A DNA stretch of 64,000 nt from NCBI GenBank assembly GCA_907163345.1, contig CAJQUN010000001.1, positions 620,001-684,000 on the forward strand, given 5' to 3'. Positions 11,301-21,435 of this stretch are shown in pieces. The position numbers and the translations under genes are program-made. The notes beneath the pieces are model-generated. The model worked only from the letters and a program-made list of their open reading frames with translations, did not search any database and was not told the DNA's origin. How positions within the stretch are numbered: position 1 is the stretch's first letter; every line of letters begins with the position of its first letter. Source of the DNA: Haberlea rhodopensis (taxonomy: Eukaryota; Streptophyta; Magnoliopsida; Lamiales; Gesneriaceae).

Positions 11301-14300
11301 CGGTGTTTAAGGTCATTTCTGTCCATACTTGGATTAACAGTGTCTAATCTTGTACATTCAGGGACAGGAATACAATAATTTTTCAATCTGCTCTACGATG
11401 GCCTTTATTGGAAGTAAGCCCCAAATTTCTGATAGTATCAATCGCGATACAGCTAAAATCTATGCGTGGTTGAGGAAATCTGGTAACAAATACCAGAAAA
11501 ACTGAAGTTAAATGTAAATGAAAAGGACAGTGGACTTACCAGCTTGCCGCTTTCAGAAAACCATTTACTGAACAAGGAATGTGCATTAACCTCGATCAAC
11601 TGGCATTGTGGGTATCTGATTTTTAAACAATATCAAATGCTAAACTGAAATGATGAAATGAAGCTGAATAGTGGACAAAATATGAAATGACTGCTACATA
11701 CACAAAACAGTTTTTATCATAACCTGGAGCTTAAGCGTATGGAGAGTTTTTGTGCCAATGCTTTACACAGAGATGTCTTCCCGGTACCTGGAGGTCCATG
11801 AAGAAGAACAATTCTGCATAACCATTAAAAATGGATCAGCAATCTTTGGAAATTCTTATGGAACTCTAGTGATATAAATCATACATATCCTAGTTATAGG
11901 CATACATGGACTGGAAGCAAAATGTCAAATGGTTGGTCATTGAAATTTAAATACTTGTTTCCAGTTAGCAATCCGCTAAATCATCAAAGTGGTTGGGTAA
12001 CAAAAGTTCAACCCGTCGAAAAGAAATTTATAACTAATAATCAATATTAATGTCTATGCTTGAATTCAGTTCCACATGATCAAAGGAAGGACAATTGGAT
12101 TAGATAATTCAGTTCCACATGGTCAAAGGAAGGACAATTGGACTAAGATTCATTTACTATGGAATTAGATAGGTATGTCTAGTTATGTTAACCAAGCAAT
12201 CCAACAAGTGAGCTTTTTTGACTGAAATTTCAATCCAAATCTATCAAGATTCTCTTAAGCCAGTTAGAGTAATTTTTGAAGTTGAATTTCTTGTCACACG
12301 GTTAGCAAGCCATTCACAAACTTTTTTTGTTGTATTCTAGTAGGTGAAAACAAAAACCGAGAAACCTGAAAAACCGGTCCAAGCCCGTGAAAGCCAGATC
12401 AATTATGCCCCAACAGGTAAACTCCAAACTTTGAACCGGGTGGGTCTTTTTTAGTATGAACCTGGACTGATTTTTATAAGTGAACGGTCTATTCTTCATG
12501 TGCGGGATGCATGGACTTGCCTGGTTATCAGATATTAATTAAAAAAAAGCATATTATTGTCTTAAAATAAAATTTGCTTTGGTTATAGCCATAGAGATTG
12601 ATCAGACACTGTACACTATGAACACCCCAACCACACCTCCCTACTTCTAGTTATTAGATTCCTTCACTTTTATCTGCTGGTCCACCACTAGAAGACCTAT
12701 TGCCAATGCACCACCAATCTTTAGAGATGAGTTGATTCCACTGCATTTTTTCTCCATTTTTATGTGTTAAATTTTTTTGCATAGTAGTATATGTTTTTAT
12801 TTTATGAATATGTTTTTTCACAAGTTTCCTATTTTTGTGTTTTTCGCCAGCTATCAAAATTCACATACTTTTAGAGCTCTCTATTGGAGCACAATTCAAA
12901 ATAAACTTAATTTCACCAGGTTCAAATTTCACTCAAATATAGTTTCGACATGATCGAATTTATGAATTGGGTATGTTTGAAGGATATTCGAGTTTGAGAT
13001 TGTAAGTTTGAAGAAAGGAATTATTTGAGAGACTCAATCTAGTCTTCTCTTTATTGATTGTTCCAATCTTAAAATAAATACAACCATATGTCTTCTATTT
13101 ATAGAAGACTCCTAATCCTAAAATCTAGGAAGATAAATCTAATTAAATAAAAAGATAAACTAGTATACTATTTTAGACAAACTAAAACTCTTAGCTAACT
13201 TATCAACACTCCTATGAATATAAAAATATTTATCTAGAGTCCTTGATAAGTAAAACTCTATCATTCAACACTCCCCCTCAAGCTGAGTCATATATGTTTA
13301 TCATGCTCAGCTTGGAACTCAGGTCTTCAAATTTAGGATTGTGAAGAGCCTTTGTCAAGATGTTATCAAATTTTGTTTGAGACTTCCTCCTCTTTCTCAG
13401 AGTCATGCTCCTTTTCTTGGAGTCTGCGTTTGCTCATCTTCTTGGAGTCTGCGTCTGCTCCTCTTCTTGGAGTCTGCGTCTGCTCCTCTCTTTTGCGAGT
13501 CTGCGTCTGCTCCTTTTTTGTGAGCCTGCGTCTGCTAGTTGAGTCCGCGTCTGCTCCTTTTTTGTGAGTCTGCGTCTGCTAGTTTACGTCTCCTTCTCTT
13601 TTTTTGGAGTTTGCGTCTGCTAGTCTACGTCCCCTCCTCTTTTTGGAGTTTGCGTCTGCTCCTCTTTTGTGAGTCTGCGTCTGCTAGTCTACGTCTCCTC
13701 CTCTTTTGTGAGTCTGAGTCTTCGACAATAGATTTGATATTATCTACTCCCCCTCAAACTTGGCTATAGATGTTTATGAGGCCAAGCTTGCTGATGAGAT
13801 GTAGGCACATAAGAATCTTCACAATTGCCCTAAAACAGATGATGAAAAAACACCCGACGATGCAGCGAAAACAAGGGAAAAAAATCGCGAAGTTACTGTA
13901 GCAAAGTAGCGAATTTACTGTATCGATTTTGCTGTAGCAAGTCGCAAAGTTACTGTAGCGGAAGTTACTGTAGCAAAGTCGAGAAATTACTGTAGCGAAT
14001 GTACTGTACAAAATTTGCGAAGTTACTGTAACGAAGTCGTGAAGTTAACAGTGTGTGCGATTGGCTGCTGCTAGGATTTGCTTTACGGCTACTATTTGAA
14101 GGCCTAGCCGCCAGCGGTTGAGTTGAGATGGCAACAACTCGCCGGCGACTATGGTTTGATAAACTTTTAACCTTAGTTTTTTTCAAACCTAAAGCTCTGA
14201 TACCATGTAAGTTTGAAGAAAGGAATTATTTGAGAGACTCAATCTAGTCTTCTCTTTATTGATTGTTCCAATCTTAAAATAAAGACAACCATATGTCTTC

Positions 14301-16419
14301 TATTTATAGAAGACTCATAATCCTAAAATCTAGGAAGATAAATCTAATTAAAAAAAAGATAAACTAGTATACTATTTTAGATAAACTAAAACTCCTAGCT
14401 AACTTATCAACACTCCTATGAATATAAAAATATTTATCTAGAGTCCTTGATAAGTAAAACTCTATCATTCAAGAGAGATCAAGCCTTGAAACTTGGTTAA
14501 TATTCAATTCAATTCTGCACCCATGGATATGTTCTCAACGACATACTGAAAGATTACTATACAAGCATTGTTTATAGTTGTCTCAGTCGCTAGAACTCAA
14601 AGATCTTCATATTCATAGCAGATAATAGATTAGGATATCTGGTGAATTACTTCTGAAGAAATTAAAAAAAGATATGCAAGAGCCATAGCCATTTCGTGAT
14701 CTTAATGATTTGTATTTTGAATCTAATGCTAAGCTAAACAAAGTAAAATTCGAAAAGAAGAAATCTTTTCATGCATATTCTGGACTTTGAACTCTGAACA
14801 TAAAGATGTAATTTTCTTTAAAATATTGTTTCTACCAAATACAATAAGAATGGATAGTAGTTAAGTATTTCTAAACCAGTAAATCTCACCGGTTCCATGA
14901 TACAAGAAAAGGATTCACACCCTTTTCAGTGAAAAGCAACGCACTCGCTGCATATCGTAGTAACCTCTGCTTGAGGCCAGAGTCATAAATTAAGCTGCAA
15001 TAAAATAAAATACTAATAACAAAATAAACATGTCATCAAGGTTCTACATTCATCAATTTAAAATGAGGTATTGCCAAACAAACCTTTCCCACAGGCCATC
15101 AAATTCCTTTGCGGGAAGAATCCATTCATTAAAGCTAGCAAGTTGGCCATCATTATTTAATTCCTCGCAAGGCCCTTCCTCACTGAGCTGAAAATGCAAA
15201 AATTAGACAACTGCAGATTTATAAATTTGACAAATACCGATGGCAAAAGGTCAAGAGGTTAAAAATTATTGGAGACATCATCCTTTTTGTTAATGATTCT
15301 TGCTCTAAAATGATTTATTTTACTCTATGTAAGGTGTTCACAGTTCACTTCATGCAATCAAGGTACGAGACTACAAGTCATCAAACTAGCGATGTTCCTT
15401 CAGATACATATAAACAATCTGAATCATGCCTAGCATAGAAAGGGTAGATATCTTGTGTTTGCTGACATAAATGGACCTAGTACGAGGATGAGGATTCATA
15501 TTTTAAGGACATAATTAAATACATAGCGACAAGAGATACAGATCAGCCATTGTTCTAACGATCAGACACAAACATAAAACTGACCTGAAAAATGTGGACG
15601 ACGGGTCTGACTTGCCAAAACAGTAGAATATCGTGCTTTTCTACCCACACGTCTATAAACGGCAAAACCGTTGGACAAGAAAAGGAATCAGAATTTGTAG
15701 CTGCATTTTAACGTTCAAGTAGTTTAATGCAAATAACAATGAAAGAAGGACGGAAATCCTCCTTTCATTTCCAGGTATCTTTCTAAAAACACGAACTTTA
15801 AATCAATAAACTGATTTAAGTAAAGAATCCACAATACCTGTATCACATATACATATCCTTTGTACATTATCTACAAGAAATGAATTATCCGCTGGAACCG
15901 GGATTGAACCATCAGCATAGCTCATGCTTCTCTTTTCGAGCATACTACATACAAGAAACCCACGATAAATCAAAAAAACGAACAAAAATAAGAATAATAA
16001 AGAAAAGTCTTGACCAACATTATTCACCCAGAAAAGTACAAATGCCTCAATGATAAAGTTAAATATTATAGCAAAATTTACCTTTCGACTATTGACCTAA
16101 CATCATCAAACCGAGCTGTACTGGAAGGTTTCAATAAAACTTCAACTGTGACAGCAATTCAAAAATATTAGGTTAATCTGGAAATAAATTCCACATTGGG
16201 TCAAAGATTAAGTAAAGTAAGCATATTTTGCAAATTTAAACTGTTTTAGCTTGAACCTGAAACGAGGACTTTATCTTCGTTGAATATCGGCGGATCAGGA
16301 GGCCGAGTAGATGGTGCAACTGATGGCTCAGCAACGGCGGCTTCCTGTTCGAGAACGCCGCATTCGGCGGGGTTCTGCATGGTGATATCCATGGGAACAC
16401 TCATTTCAGCAGCTGTCAT
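8385..16419 (-). CDS. PCH2: AAA+ ATPase, pachytene checkpoint protein 2 homolog (14 exons)
   Basis: PCH2/TRIP13 (CRC1 in rice) remodels HORMA-domain proteins such as ASY1 during meiotic synapsis. I traced 14 coding exons on the minus strand, all with GT-AG borders and matching phases: 16419-16257, 16145-16082, 15944-15838, 15652-15585, 15187-15084, 14994-14890, 11813-11724, 11615-11540, 10766-10697, 10612-10542, 10452-10362, 9402-9269, 9111-8983, 8525-8385. They join into 1413 nt, 470 residues plus stop, close to the family length. Motifs: Walker A GPPGTGKT (210-217), Walker B ending VLIDE (283-284 acidic), sensor-1 TTSN (328-331), VDRAD (341-345), sensor-2 region GLSGRSLR (425-432). The N-terminal third is the substrate-recognition domain. 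The start is the first ATG in frame in exon 1; a second Met lies five codons on. Intron 6 (11814-14889) is long because it holds a non-autonomous LTR element. No disabling mutation was seen, so the gene looks functional. Confidence 0.92.
12064..12149. repeat. 43-bp tandem duplication in PCH2 intron 6
   Basis: Two adjacent copies of a unit beginning attcagttccacatg differ at only a few positions. It lies inside PCH2 intron 6 and has no coding content. Confidence 0.7.
13001..13267 (-). repeat. 3' LTR of the non-autonomous element
   Basis: About 267 bp, ending CTTACA on the minus strand. It contains a palindromic TATA-like gtcttctatttatagaag at about 13088-13106 and differs from its partner LTR at a handful of sites. 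Confidence 0.8.
13395..13735. repeat. minisatellite of gagtctgcgtctgctcctctt units
   Basis: About 11-12 degenerate copies of a 22-30 bp unit with the core gagtctgcgtctgct. Open frames here translate to repeated SLRLL or ESASAP in all three + frames, which marks them as shadows of the repeat and not a protein gene. The array lies inside the non-autonomous LTR element near its 3' LTR. Confidence 0.8.
13880..14045. repeat. short-period repeat of gaagttactgtagcgaa units
   Basis: About nine imperfect copies of ttactgtagc(g/a)aa separated by short variable spacers, in the 5' half (minus-strand sense) of the non-autonomous element's interior. On the minus strand the core reads GCTACAGTAAC. No coding potential. 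Confidence 0.7.
14206..14471 (-). repeat. 5' LTR of the non-autonomous element
   Basis: About 266 bp, TG..CA on the minus strand, followed on that strand immediately by the primer-binding site TGGTATCAGAGC. Confidence 0.8.
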
Positions 16420-16599
16420 AGCAAAAAATCGGAGAACTCAGAAGGTGAAGATCTGATTGAAGAAACACGAACTGGTGTGAATTGGGTGATTAATATATCG
16501 AAGTGTTTGATTCGAAACAGAGCGCGGGAGAAAGAACATTTTTTATAGAATGCCTCATATATATTTGGGTAAACGGTTCCGGTAAACGGCGGAACTGTA

Positions 16600-16960
16600 C
16601 ACTCGATCTCCTAAATAATTTGAAGTAGTGCACTTAATTTGAGGATAATTTTACCAAATATTCTGGTTATAAATTCCCTCACATACGTCGCACATGTCAT
16701 GGTCAATGGTTTGTATATATTTTCATGTATTTTCTGGAGGAATTCCTCATAAAAATCCTTTTCGTGTATTTTCTGATAGGTATACTCGTAAAATTCTGTA
16801 TAAAATGTATGAAATGGCATACATATCATTGTCCGAGGAATGTGCGACGCACGTGAGGGAATTTGCAATCAGAATATTCCAAAAAATTGTTCCAAATATT
16901 GTTTAGGGGATTAAGTGCACTACTTCAAATTGTTTAGGGGTTAAGTGCACTACTTAAATT
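16600..16960. mobile_element. foldback / MITE-like inverted repeat upstream of PCH2
   Basis: The sequence around 16609-16700 (ctaaataatttgaagtag, then tgcacttaa ... aaattccctcac ... cgtcgcacat) recurs in reverse complement at about 16840-16937, giving arms of roughly 95 bp with perhaps 80% identity around a 140-bp centre. The right arm carries an extra tandem copy of ttaagtgcactactt. No ORF beyond shadows. It lies 180-540 bp upstream of the PCH2 start codon, so it probably overlaps the promoter side of that gene. Superfamily not assigned; exact ends and target duplication not resolved. Confidence 0.55.
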
Positions 16961-17660
16961 TTTTTAGAGATTAAATGCATATTTGAAAGGTTAGGTGGTG
17001 AAGTGCTAAAATAGGTGAACATTGTGGTGTCCGCTCTTTATCCAATGTATTTCACATTTATAAGTAGGAATAAAACGAAATTTTAGAAACATATTGAATT
17101 TATTCCCATCGTGCTGTTTTTATTGAAATTCTAGCTCAATAAAGATCCAATATGCACTTTGTGGCTTATTTGGCTGCAGTATTTCAATTTTTTTTTTAAA
17201 TATTATTATTATTATAATTTTATTTATCATCATTTAAAATCTATATTTCATTCAACGCTTATCATTTATGATGAAATTATAGTAATTTATATGATAAAAT
17301 AGAAGTTAGTTTTAACCAAATAGAACCAAACAAATAAGAATAATATATTTGTAAACCTCTTGAATTGAAATGATTTGAAGTTGGATGCATTCCATTTCTC
17401 AATAATAATGGAAGCTTAAGTTATGTTTATTTCCTATTAAAGTCATACAAAGTTGCGAGCCAATTTACTTCGGTTGGTCTCTTCGTAAATTCCATTATTC
17501 AAAATCAAGAAAAAGACAACTAAACGCCATCTCATCTCGGAACCGTTTATATGGACATTGGACTTCACTTATAGACCAACTCAATATAATTGGTATAAAA
17601 TGGTTGGTATATTAGTTTATATATATTTTTATTTAAAAGATAGTGTGTTTATTATTGAGT
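16961..17660. other. spacer, nothing recognised
   Basis: AT-rich intergenic DNA between the foldback element and the promoter of the 159-residue gene. No gene or repeat recognised. Confidence 0.5.
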
Positions 17661-17663
17661 TGG

Positions 17664-17670
17664 TATATAA
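17664..17670 (+). promoter_or_regulatory. candidate TATA box
   Basis: TATATAA within ggtatataagta, about 197 bp upstream of the ATG at 17867. A plausible TATA box that would give a 5' UTR of about 165 nt; no other support. Confidence 0.35.
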
Positions 17671-17866
17671 GTACGTCGAATCAAATGTATACAAGTGTTT
17701 CCCACCTAGTCTCCCCATGTTTCCTCATCTTTAATGGAATGGCAACAAGATAATTGCAGCTAAAAATCATAAATACAATCATCATCAGAACTCCAACATG
17801 AGGCTCAGATTCGTCCAAACACATTAGCATGGAGCCATAAACATCTCACTCAGATGATCAAAAACC

Positions 17867-18346
17867 ATGAAGAAAAACAAGATAGATGAACAAGAAAACT
17901 ACACCAATATCATCAAGGCCGTGGCGCAGGCATGGTATGGCCACTCCATCAGCTCCGTGATCGAATCCACTTCGGAGTACGACGCTCGTAGGCTGTGCTT
18001 CGGGTCGAAACCGACCCGATTCAAGATCGAGGCCATGCGGGAAGAAGTGATGCCTGGTTTGAAGAAATGGGATTTTGCTAAGTCGCTTTGGGATTCTTAT
18101 GAGATTGTGAATGTATCCGAGAAGTTGGAGAGATGCTTGTTTAATATAGATGATCCGTTTTCGGAGTCGAAGAGGATGAAGCCGGTTCGGGTCAAGAGGC
18201 GGAATGAGAGCAAGAATAGCCTGAGGAATTTGTTTAAGATGTCTTCAAGGAGATTCAGTGAAGTTGATTTTTCATCAGAAGGGTATCGCTGTGTTTCCAG
18301 TTTCAGATTTATGACGATCAAAAGGGAAAACGCTGAAGGAAATTAA
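17867..18346 (+). CDS. uncharacterised basic protein, 159 residues
   Basis: Single-exon ORF with ATG in a good context (aaccATGAA) and codon usage and GC richer than the surrounding DNA. The protein is lysine- and arginine-rich, with no signal peptide or membrane segment. The N-terminal half has the most ordered sequence: IIKAVAQAWYGHS, then PTRFKIEAM, then KKWDFAKSLWDSYEIV (about residues 66-82). The C-terminal half is basic and Ser/Arg-rich (KRRNESKNSLRNLFKMSSRR) and may be disordered or nuclear. I recall similar small plant-only proteins without known function but cannot name a family. Probably a real gene; function unknown. Confidence 0.65.
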   Translation: MKKNKIDEQENYTNIIKAVAQAWYGHSISSVIESTSEYDARRLCFGSKPTRFKIEAMREEVMPGLKKWDFAKSLWDSYEIVNVSEKLERCLFNIDDPFSESKRMKPVRVKRRNESKNSLRNLFKMSSRRFSEVDFSSEGYRCVSSFRFMTIKRENAEGN

Positions 18347-18515
18347 AGGCTTTTCCAAGTGATGTTTCATCTGGTAAAATTGTAGAAATTTCGTGCTATT
18401 GTGTTAGAAAAGAAGGGAATCATGTAATCTTTAAAGTTCTGAAGTCCACTTACCAATTTTTTATCAACTATTACAATTAGTTGGTGAACGTAGATTCAAA
18501 CACGAGACCTCCAAA

Positions 18516-18579
18516 TTCTAATTGCGACATGTGTCTAGGCTACAAAGTTCTAATTGTGATATGTGTCTAGGCTACAAGC
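18516..18579. repeat. 32-bp tandem duplication
   Basis: Two adjacent copies of ttctaattg(c/t)ga(c/t)atgtg followed by tctaggctacaa, downstream of the 159-residue gene. Non-coding. Confidence 0.6.
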
Positions 18580-19027
18580 CATCGGCACTCCATTTTTTTA
18601 TGATTCACAAGATTTTAACCGTCTCATTATATATGTCATCGTTTTAGCATAACAATAGCAGTAAAACCATCGTTCCACTTATGTTGAGAAGCAAAGCTTA
18701 GCTCTAGACAGTCAAAGATAAGTTCTAGAGGGTAGACTCAAGTTCGAACGTTTGGCATAAGAAAAATTGATTTAACCCCTCTCCACTCAAAATTATGCAT
18801 TTGGTGCGATTCCGATCTAACAGTATCAGTTGTTTGGCCACAAGACGAAGGATTATTTTGCAGCGTTGGACATTACTGACTTCCAAGTAATTCAAGATGG
18901 AAACAATTATGGTATATATATATAGATTTCAACAAACTTTATATATAATCAGACATAAAAGACAGGCACGTTATTTAAGCATTTAATTTAGGACAACGTT
19001 AATAAACATTATTCTGGTTGCCTCAAA

Positions 19028-19111
19028 GCCTGCTGTATGCACATCAATCCATATGAATCCCAACCTTAAGCCTGCTGTATGTATATCAATCCATACGAAT
19101 CCCAACCTTAA
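19028..19111. repeat. 42-bp tandem duplication at the 3' end of the 140-residue gene
   Basis: Two copies of a unit starting gcctgctgtatg and ending caacctta, at 19028-19069 and 19070-19111. The right-hand copy overlaps the TAA stop codon (19108-19110, minus strand) of the neighbouring gene, so the second copy lies wholly in its 3' UTR. Confidence 0.75.
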
Positions 19112-19530
19112 TACCTCTTAAATGTTTCCCATTTATCAAATGTTTGATGCTTCTTCTGAATGAATCCATCGGCCTCGACATCAATACTGCTTTCCTCATC
19201 ATGAACTTCATGTTTACCATTCTTATCAGTCTCCACATGATTCACATGTTCAACGAAATGAACTTTCTTGTTTACTTCCGGCACCCCATGATGACCTTTA
19301 TTATTATGATGAGGATGATTATTCATAATGTGAAAATCCTTGTTGTGATGATCCTCGTACTTGTCAGAGCTGTACATGGAGTCGCTCTTGAGACCGTAGC
19401 GGGCAGTATGGGCGTACGCATGGGGAACTTGAGAGATGATTTGAGGCATTACACAATATTCATCGCCGGGGATGGAATTCTTGGCGTAATATTGGGTAGA
19501 CATGGTGTGGTAGTCGTGGTACTTTTGCAT
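19108..19530 (-). CDS. uncharacterised His-rich protein, 140 residues
   Basis: I start at the ATG at 19530 (MQKYHDYHTMSTQYYAKNS). The open frame continues 11 codons upstream only to a GTG, and a TATA box sits about 60 bp upstream, so the upstream part is 5' UTR. The protein is hydrophilic, with many His, Lys, Asn and Tyr; a His/Asn cluster (DHHNKDFHIMNNHPHHNNKG in part) lies at about residues 60-80. The tail is acidic then basic (SSIDVEADGFIQKKHQTFDKWETFKRY region). No Cys-based motif, no signal peptide, no membrane segment. I do not recognise the family. It resembles small plant proteins annotated as uncharacterised; metal binding by the His cluster is possible but only inferred. Confidence 0.6.
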   Translation of the reverse strand: MQKYHDYHTMSTQYYAKNSIPGDEYCVMPQIISQVPHAYAHTARYGLKSDSMYSSDKYEDHHNKDFHIMNNHPHHNNKGHHGVPEVNKKVHFVEHVNHVETDKNGKHEVHDEESSIDVEADGFIQKKHQTFDKWETFKRY

Positions 19531-19587
19531 TTTCTTGGCTTGTTTAGCTATCCTGCCTGCCACGGGAGAGTTGTGAAATAGAATTCC

Positions 19588-19597
19588 AAATTTATAG
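19588..19597 (-). promoter_or_regulatory. TATA box of the 140-residue gene
   Basis: CTATAAATTT on the minus strand, about 60 bp upstream of the chosen ATG. Transcription would start near 19560, giving a short leader and supporting the start at 19530. Confidence 0.5.
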
Positions 19598-19599
19598 AT

Positions 19600-20379
19600 G
19601 GTTCGTGTTCAAAAGATATTCGATATTGCCTTGCGATATATCCGAAAATTTAGATGATACAAAAGTAAAAAAACAAATACTCGAGGGAGTGGTTGCTAAG
19701 AAACCATTATAAAATTTATTTTGCTTTATGTTTTGGAGTATGACGATCTTAAGTGATTAATGTTTATAACCGCCGGAGTTGCCTGATAACAAGACTTTGA
19801 TATAATGGTTGTCATCTATTTTTCAATTTAAGAGATTTCGAGTTCGATTCCTATTAATAAAAAAAAACTTCCGGATTGTATTTTTCCTTAGGTTGGCATG
19901 AATCGGATTCTTGTCTTCAGTCCATTTTCAGAATATTCGAGTGATGTTTATAGGGAATATTAAATCATCGGCCGAAATAATTGTAACACACAAATTTAAG
20001 ATATGTTAATTAATTTGGTTTCATAATCCCTCTAAATTAAAGGACGAAGGATCTCTAAATAGACAAATTCGAGTCTTTCTACATACAAAGGATCTAATAG
20101 ACACAATACGAGTCTTTCTAACATACAAAGGAATGGACTTTGTGAGAGAAAAATGTTCTTTAAAAAGGAATATTAAAAGGGTGATTCTCCAGCACTAGTG
20201 AGAATATGAGATACCACAAAAAAGAAACAGAACACAAAATTACCAATGAGGAGCCTAACAGGTTTCACTGAATTGACTAGTCCATCCACAATTTCAAAAG
20301 CAATAGAACATTATATTCCGCCGACCACTTTTCACTTGATTTTGATCATCAAAAATTACTTATTGATACCCCGATACGA
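19600..20379. other. spacer, nothing recognised
   Basis: AT-rich intergenic DNA. Apart from the edge of the Gypsy remnant that follows, no gene or repeat was recognised. Confidence 0.5.
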
Positions 20380-20446
20380 GGTTGGTACTGGTCTCGACCC
20401 AAACTCCAAAGGCGTAAACCGATCCGACTTCGGCACTAGTGGTCCA

Positions 20447-20560
20447 GGTCCGAAGAACCTCAGCACAACATGTTCTCGGCTCGGGAGGTCCGAGGGTCCT
20501 CAGCACAGCATAGTCTCAGCTCGGCAGGTCCGAAGGTCCTCATATCGACATTATCTGAGC
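20447..20560. repeat. internal repeats in the Gypsy LTR-like region
   Basis: Three imperfect copies of a unit with ggtccga(a/g)g and cctcagcacaaca/tctcggctcgg at about 20447, 20485 and 20527. GC-rich against the flanks. Such short repeats are common in the LTRs of Tat-type elements. Confidence 0.45.
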
Positions 20561-21042
20561 TGGTATCCCAACCTTGAACGATTCCTTTAACTTCTTTAGC
20601 ATCGCATAAATGATGTCGTGAGCCCTAATGTGGTCCTATCATCCGAGCCGACCTTAGCAGGAGTTCTATTCCTTGTAGGGGAGGACCACTCATAAAGCAG
20701 CCAATCAAAGATTGACTAGTAGGCGAATAATATCTCTCAGTACTACCAAAATCTCATAGGTGGCGCATAGTATAAAGGGAGCTGTATTTGTCGGTGGTCC
20801 CCCTCTCTGGGGCACGGATTCTCAGTGACATGTTCACGATGGTCCCCAGAGCCCCTGCAAGCCGTTGCAGGTTTGTTTTGTTTCTCTCTCACCATCGCAG
20901 AGTATATATAGACATCAGATTTGTATCTAGGGGGGGAGGGGAGGGGGTAAGAAAGGCACCCCTTCTCCCCGAAAATAGTGGGGGAGGAGCACCAAACAAC
21001 TTAAAACCCCCAAACGCTGGGGAATATGAGTGAAGCACAAGT

Positions 21043-21435
21043 ATGAAGAAGCACTTGGGCAGGTTTGAGAATGCTGCCATGTTGCATTGCTACTCCGACC
21101 GTCTGAAATGCAAAGTCTTCCTCACCACCTTGGTGAAATCAACCCAACAGTGGTTTAATAAACTTGAACCTGCTTCCATAACCACCTTCGCAGAGTTCAG
21201 CTCGGCTTTCCTCCACCAATTCACCAGTAGTAAGCGGTACAAGAAGACCTCGCTAAGTCTGTTTGAGATGGACAAGGAGAGGGCGAGCCACTTTGGGAAT
21301 ATATTCGACGTTTTAATGTCGCAAGTTTGGAGATGCCCACTTGCCATTAGAAATTTTGATAAGTGCCTTCACTCAGGGCCTGAGGGCATGGGAGTTTTTT
21401 CGGTCCCTGATCAAGAGGCCCCCCATCACTTATGA
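21043..21435 (+). pseudogene. gag (capsid) fragment, Tat-lineage Gypsy
   Basis: A 130-codon frame carrying the retrotransposon gag domain: LHCYSDRLKCKVFLTTLV, then STQQWFNKLEPASITTFAEF and HQFTSSKRYKKT. The frame breaks at 21341-21435, where the domain continues in the next frame (frameshift). Remaining gag sequence to about 21940 is spread over three frames and ends in an Arg/Gly-rich stretch (RGAYRKRGRGG). Non-functional. Confidence 0.7.

Larger units (their letters stand above)
13001..14471 (-). mobile_element. non-autonomous Copia-like LTR element in PCH2 intron 6
   Basis: Two near-identical direct repeats (13001-13267 and 14206-14471, about 266 bp) read TGAATGATAG...ACTTACA on the minus strand, so they have TG..CA ends. 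Directly inside the right copy is a primer-binding site, TGGTATCAGAGC (initiator tRNA-Met type), at 14205-14194 on the minus strand. Directly inside the left copy is a G-rich polypurine tract (GAGGGGGAGTG on the minus strand, about 13268-13279). The right copy is therefore the 5' LTR. The interior (about 940 bp) has no gag or pol, only two short-repeat arrays. A 5-bp ATCTC (minus strand) abuts the left LTR; the same 5-mer occurs three bases beyond the right LTR, so the target-site duplication is plausible but not clean. It sits antisense-neutral within the intron, in the same orientation as PCH2. Confidence 0.85.

Noticed and set aside
13341..13769. ORFs of 60-76 codons with ESASAPLL/SLRLL repeats
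   Set aside because: All three frames are open because the DNA is a minisatellite; the protein pattern is a by-product, and no start context or domain supports a gene.
19144..19581. 145-codon + strand ORF overlapping the His-rich gene
   Set aside because: It is a Met/Ile/Leu-rich shadow of the opposite strand, with a non-functional look and no own promoter; the minus-strand gene has a TATA box.
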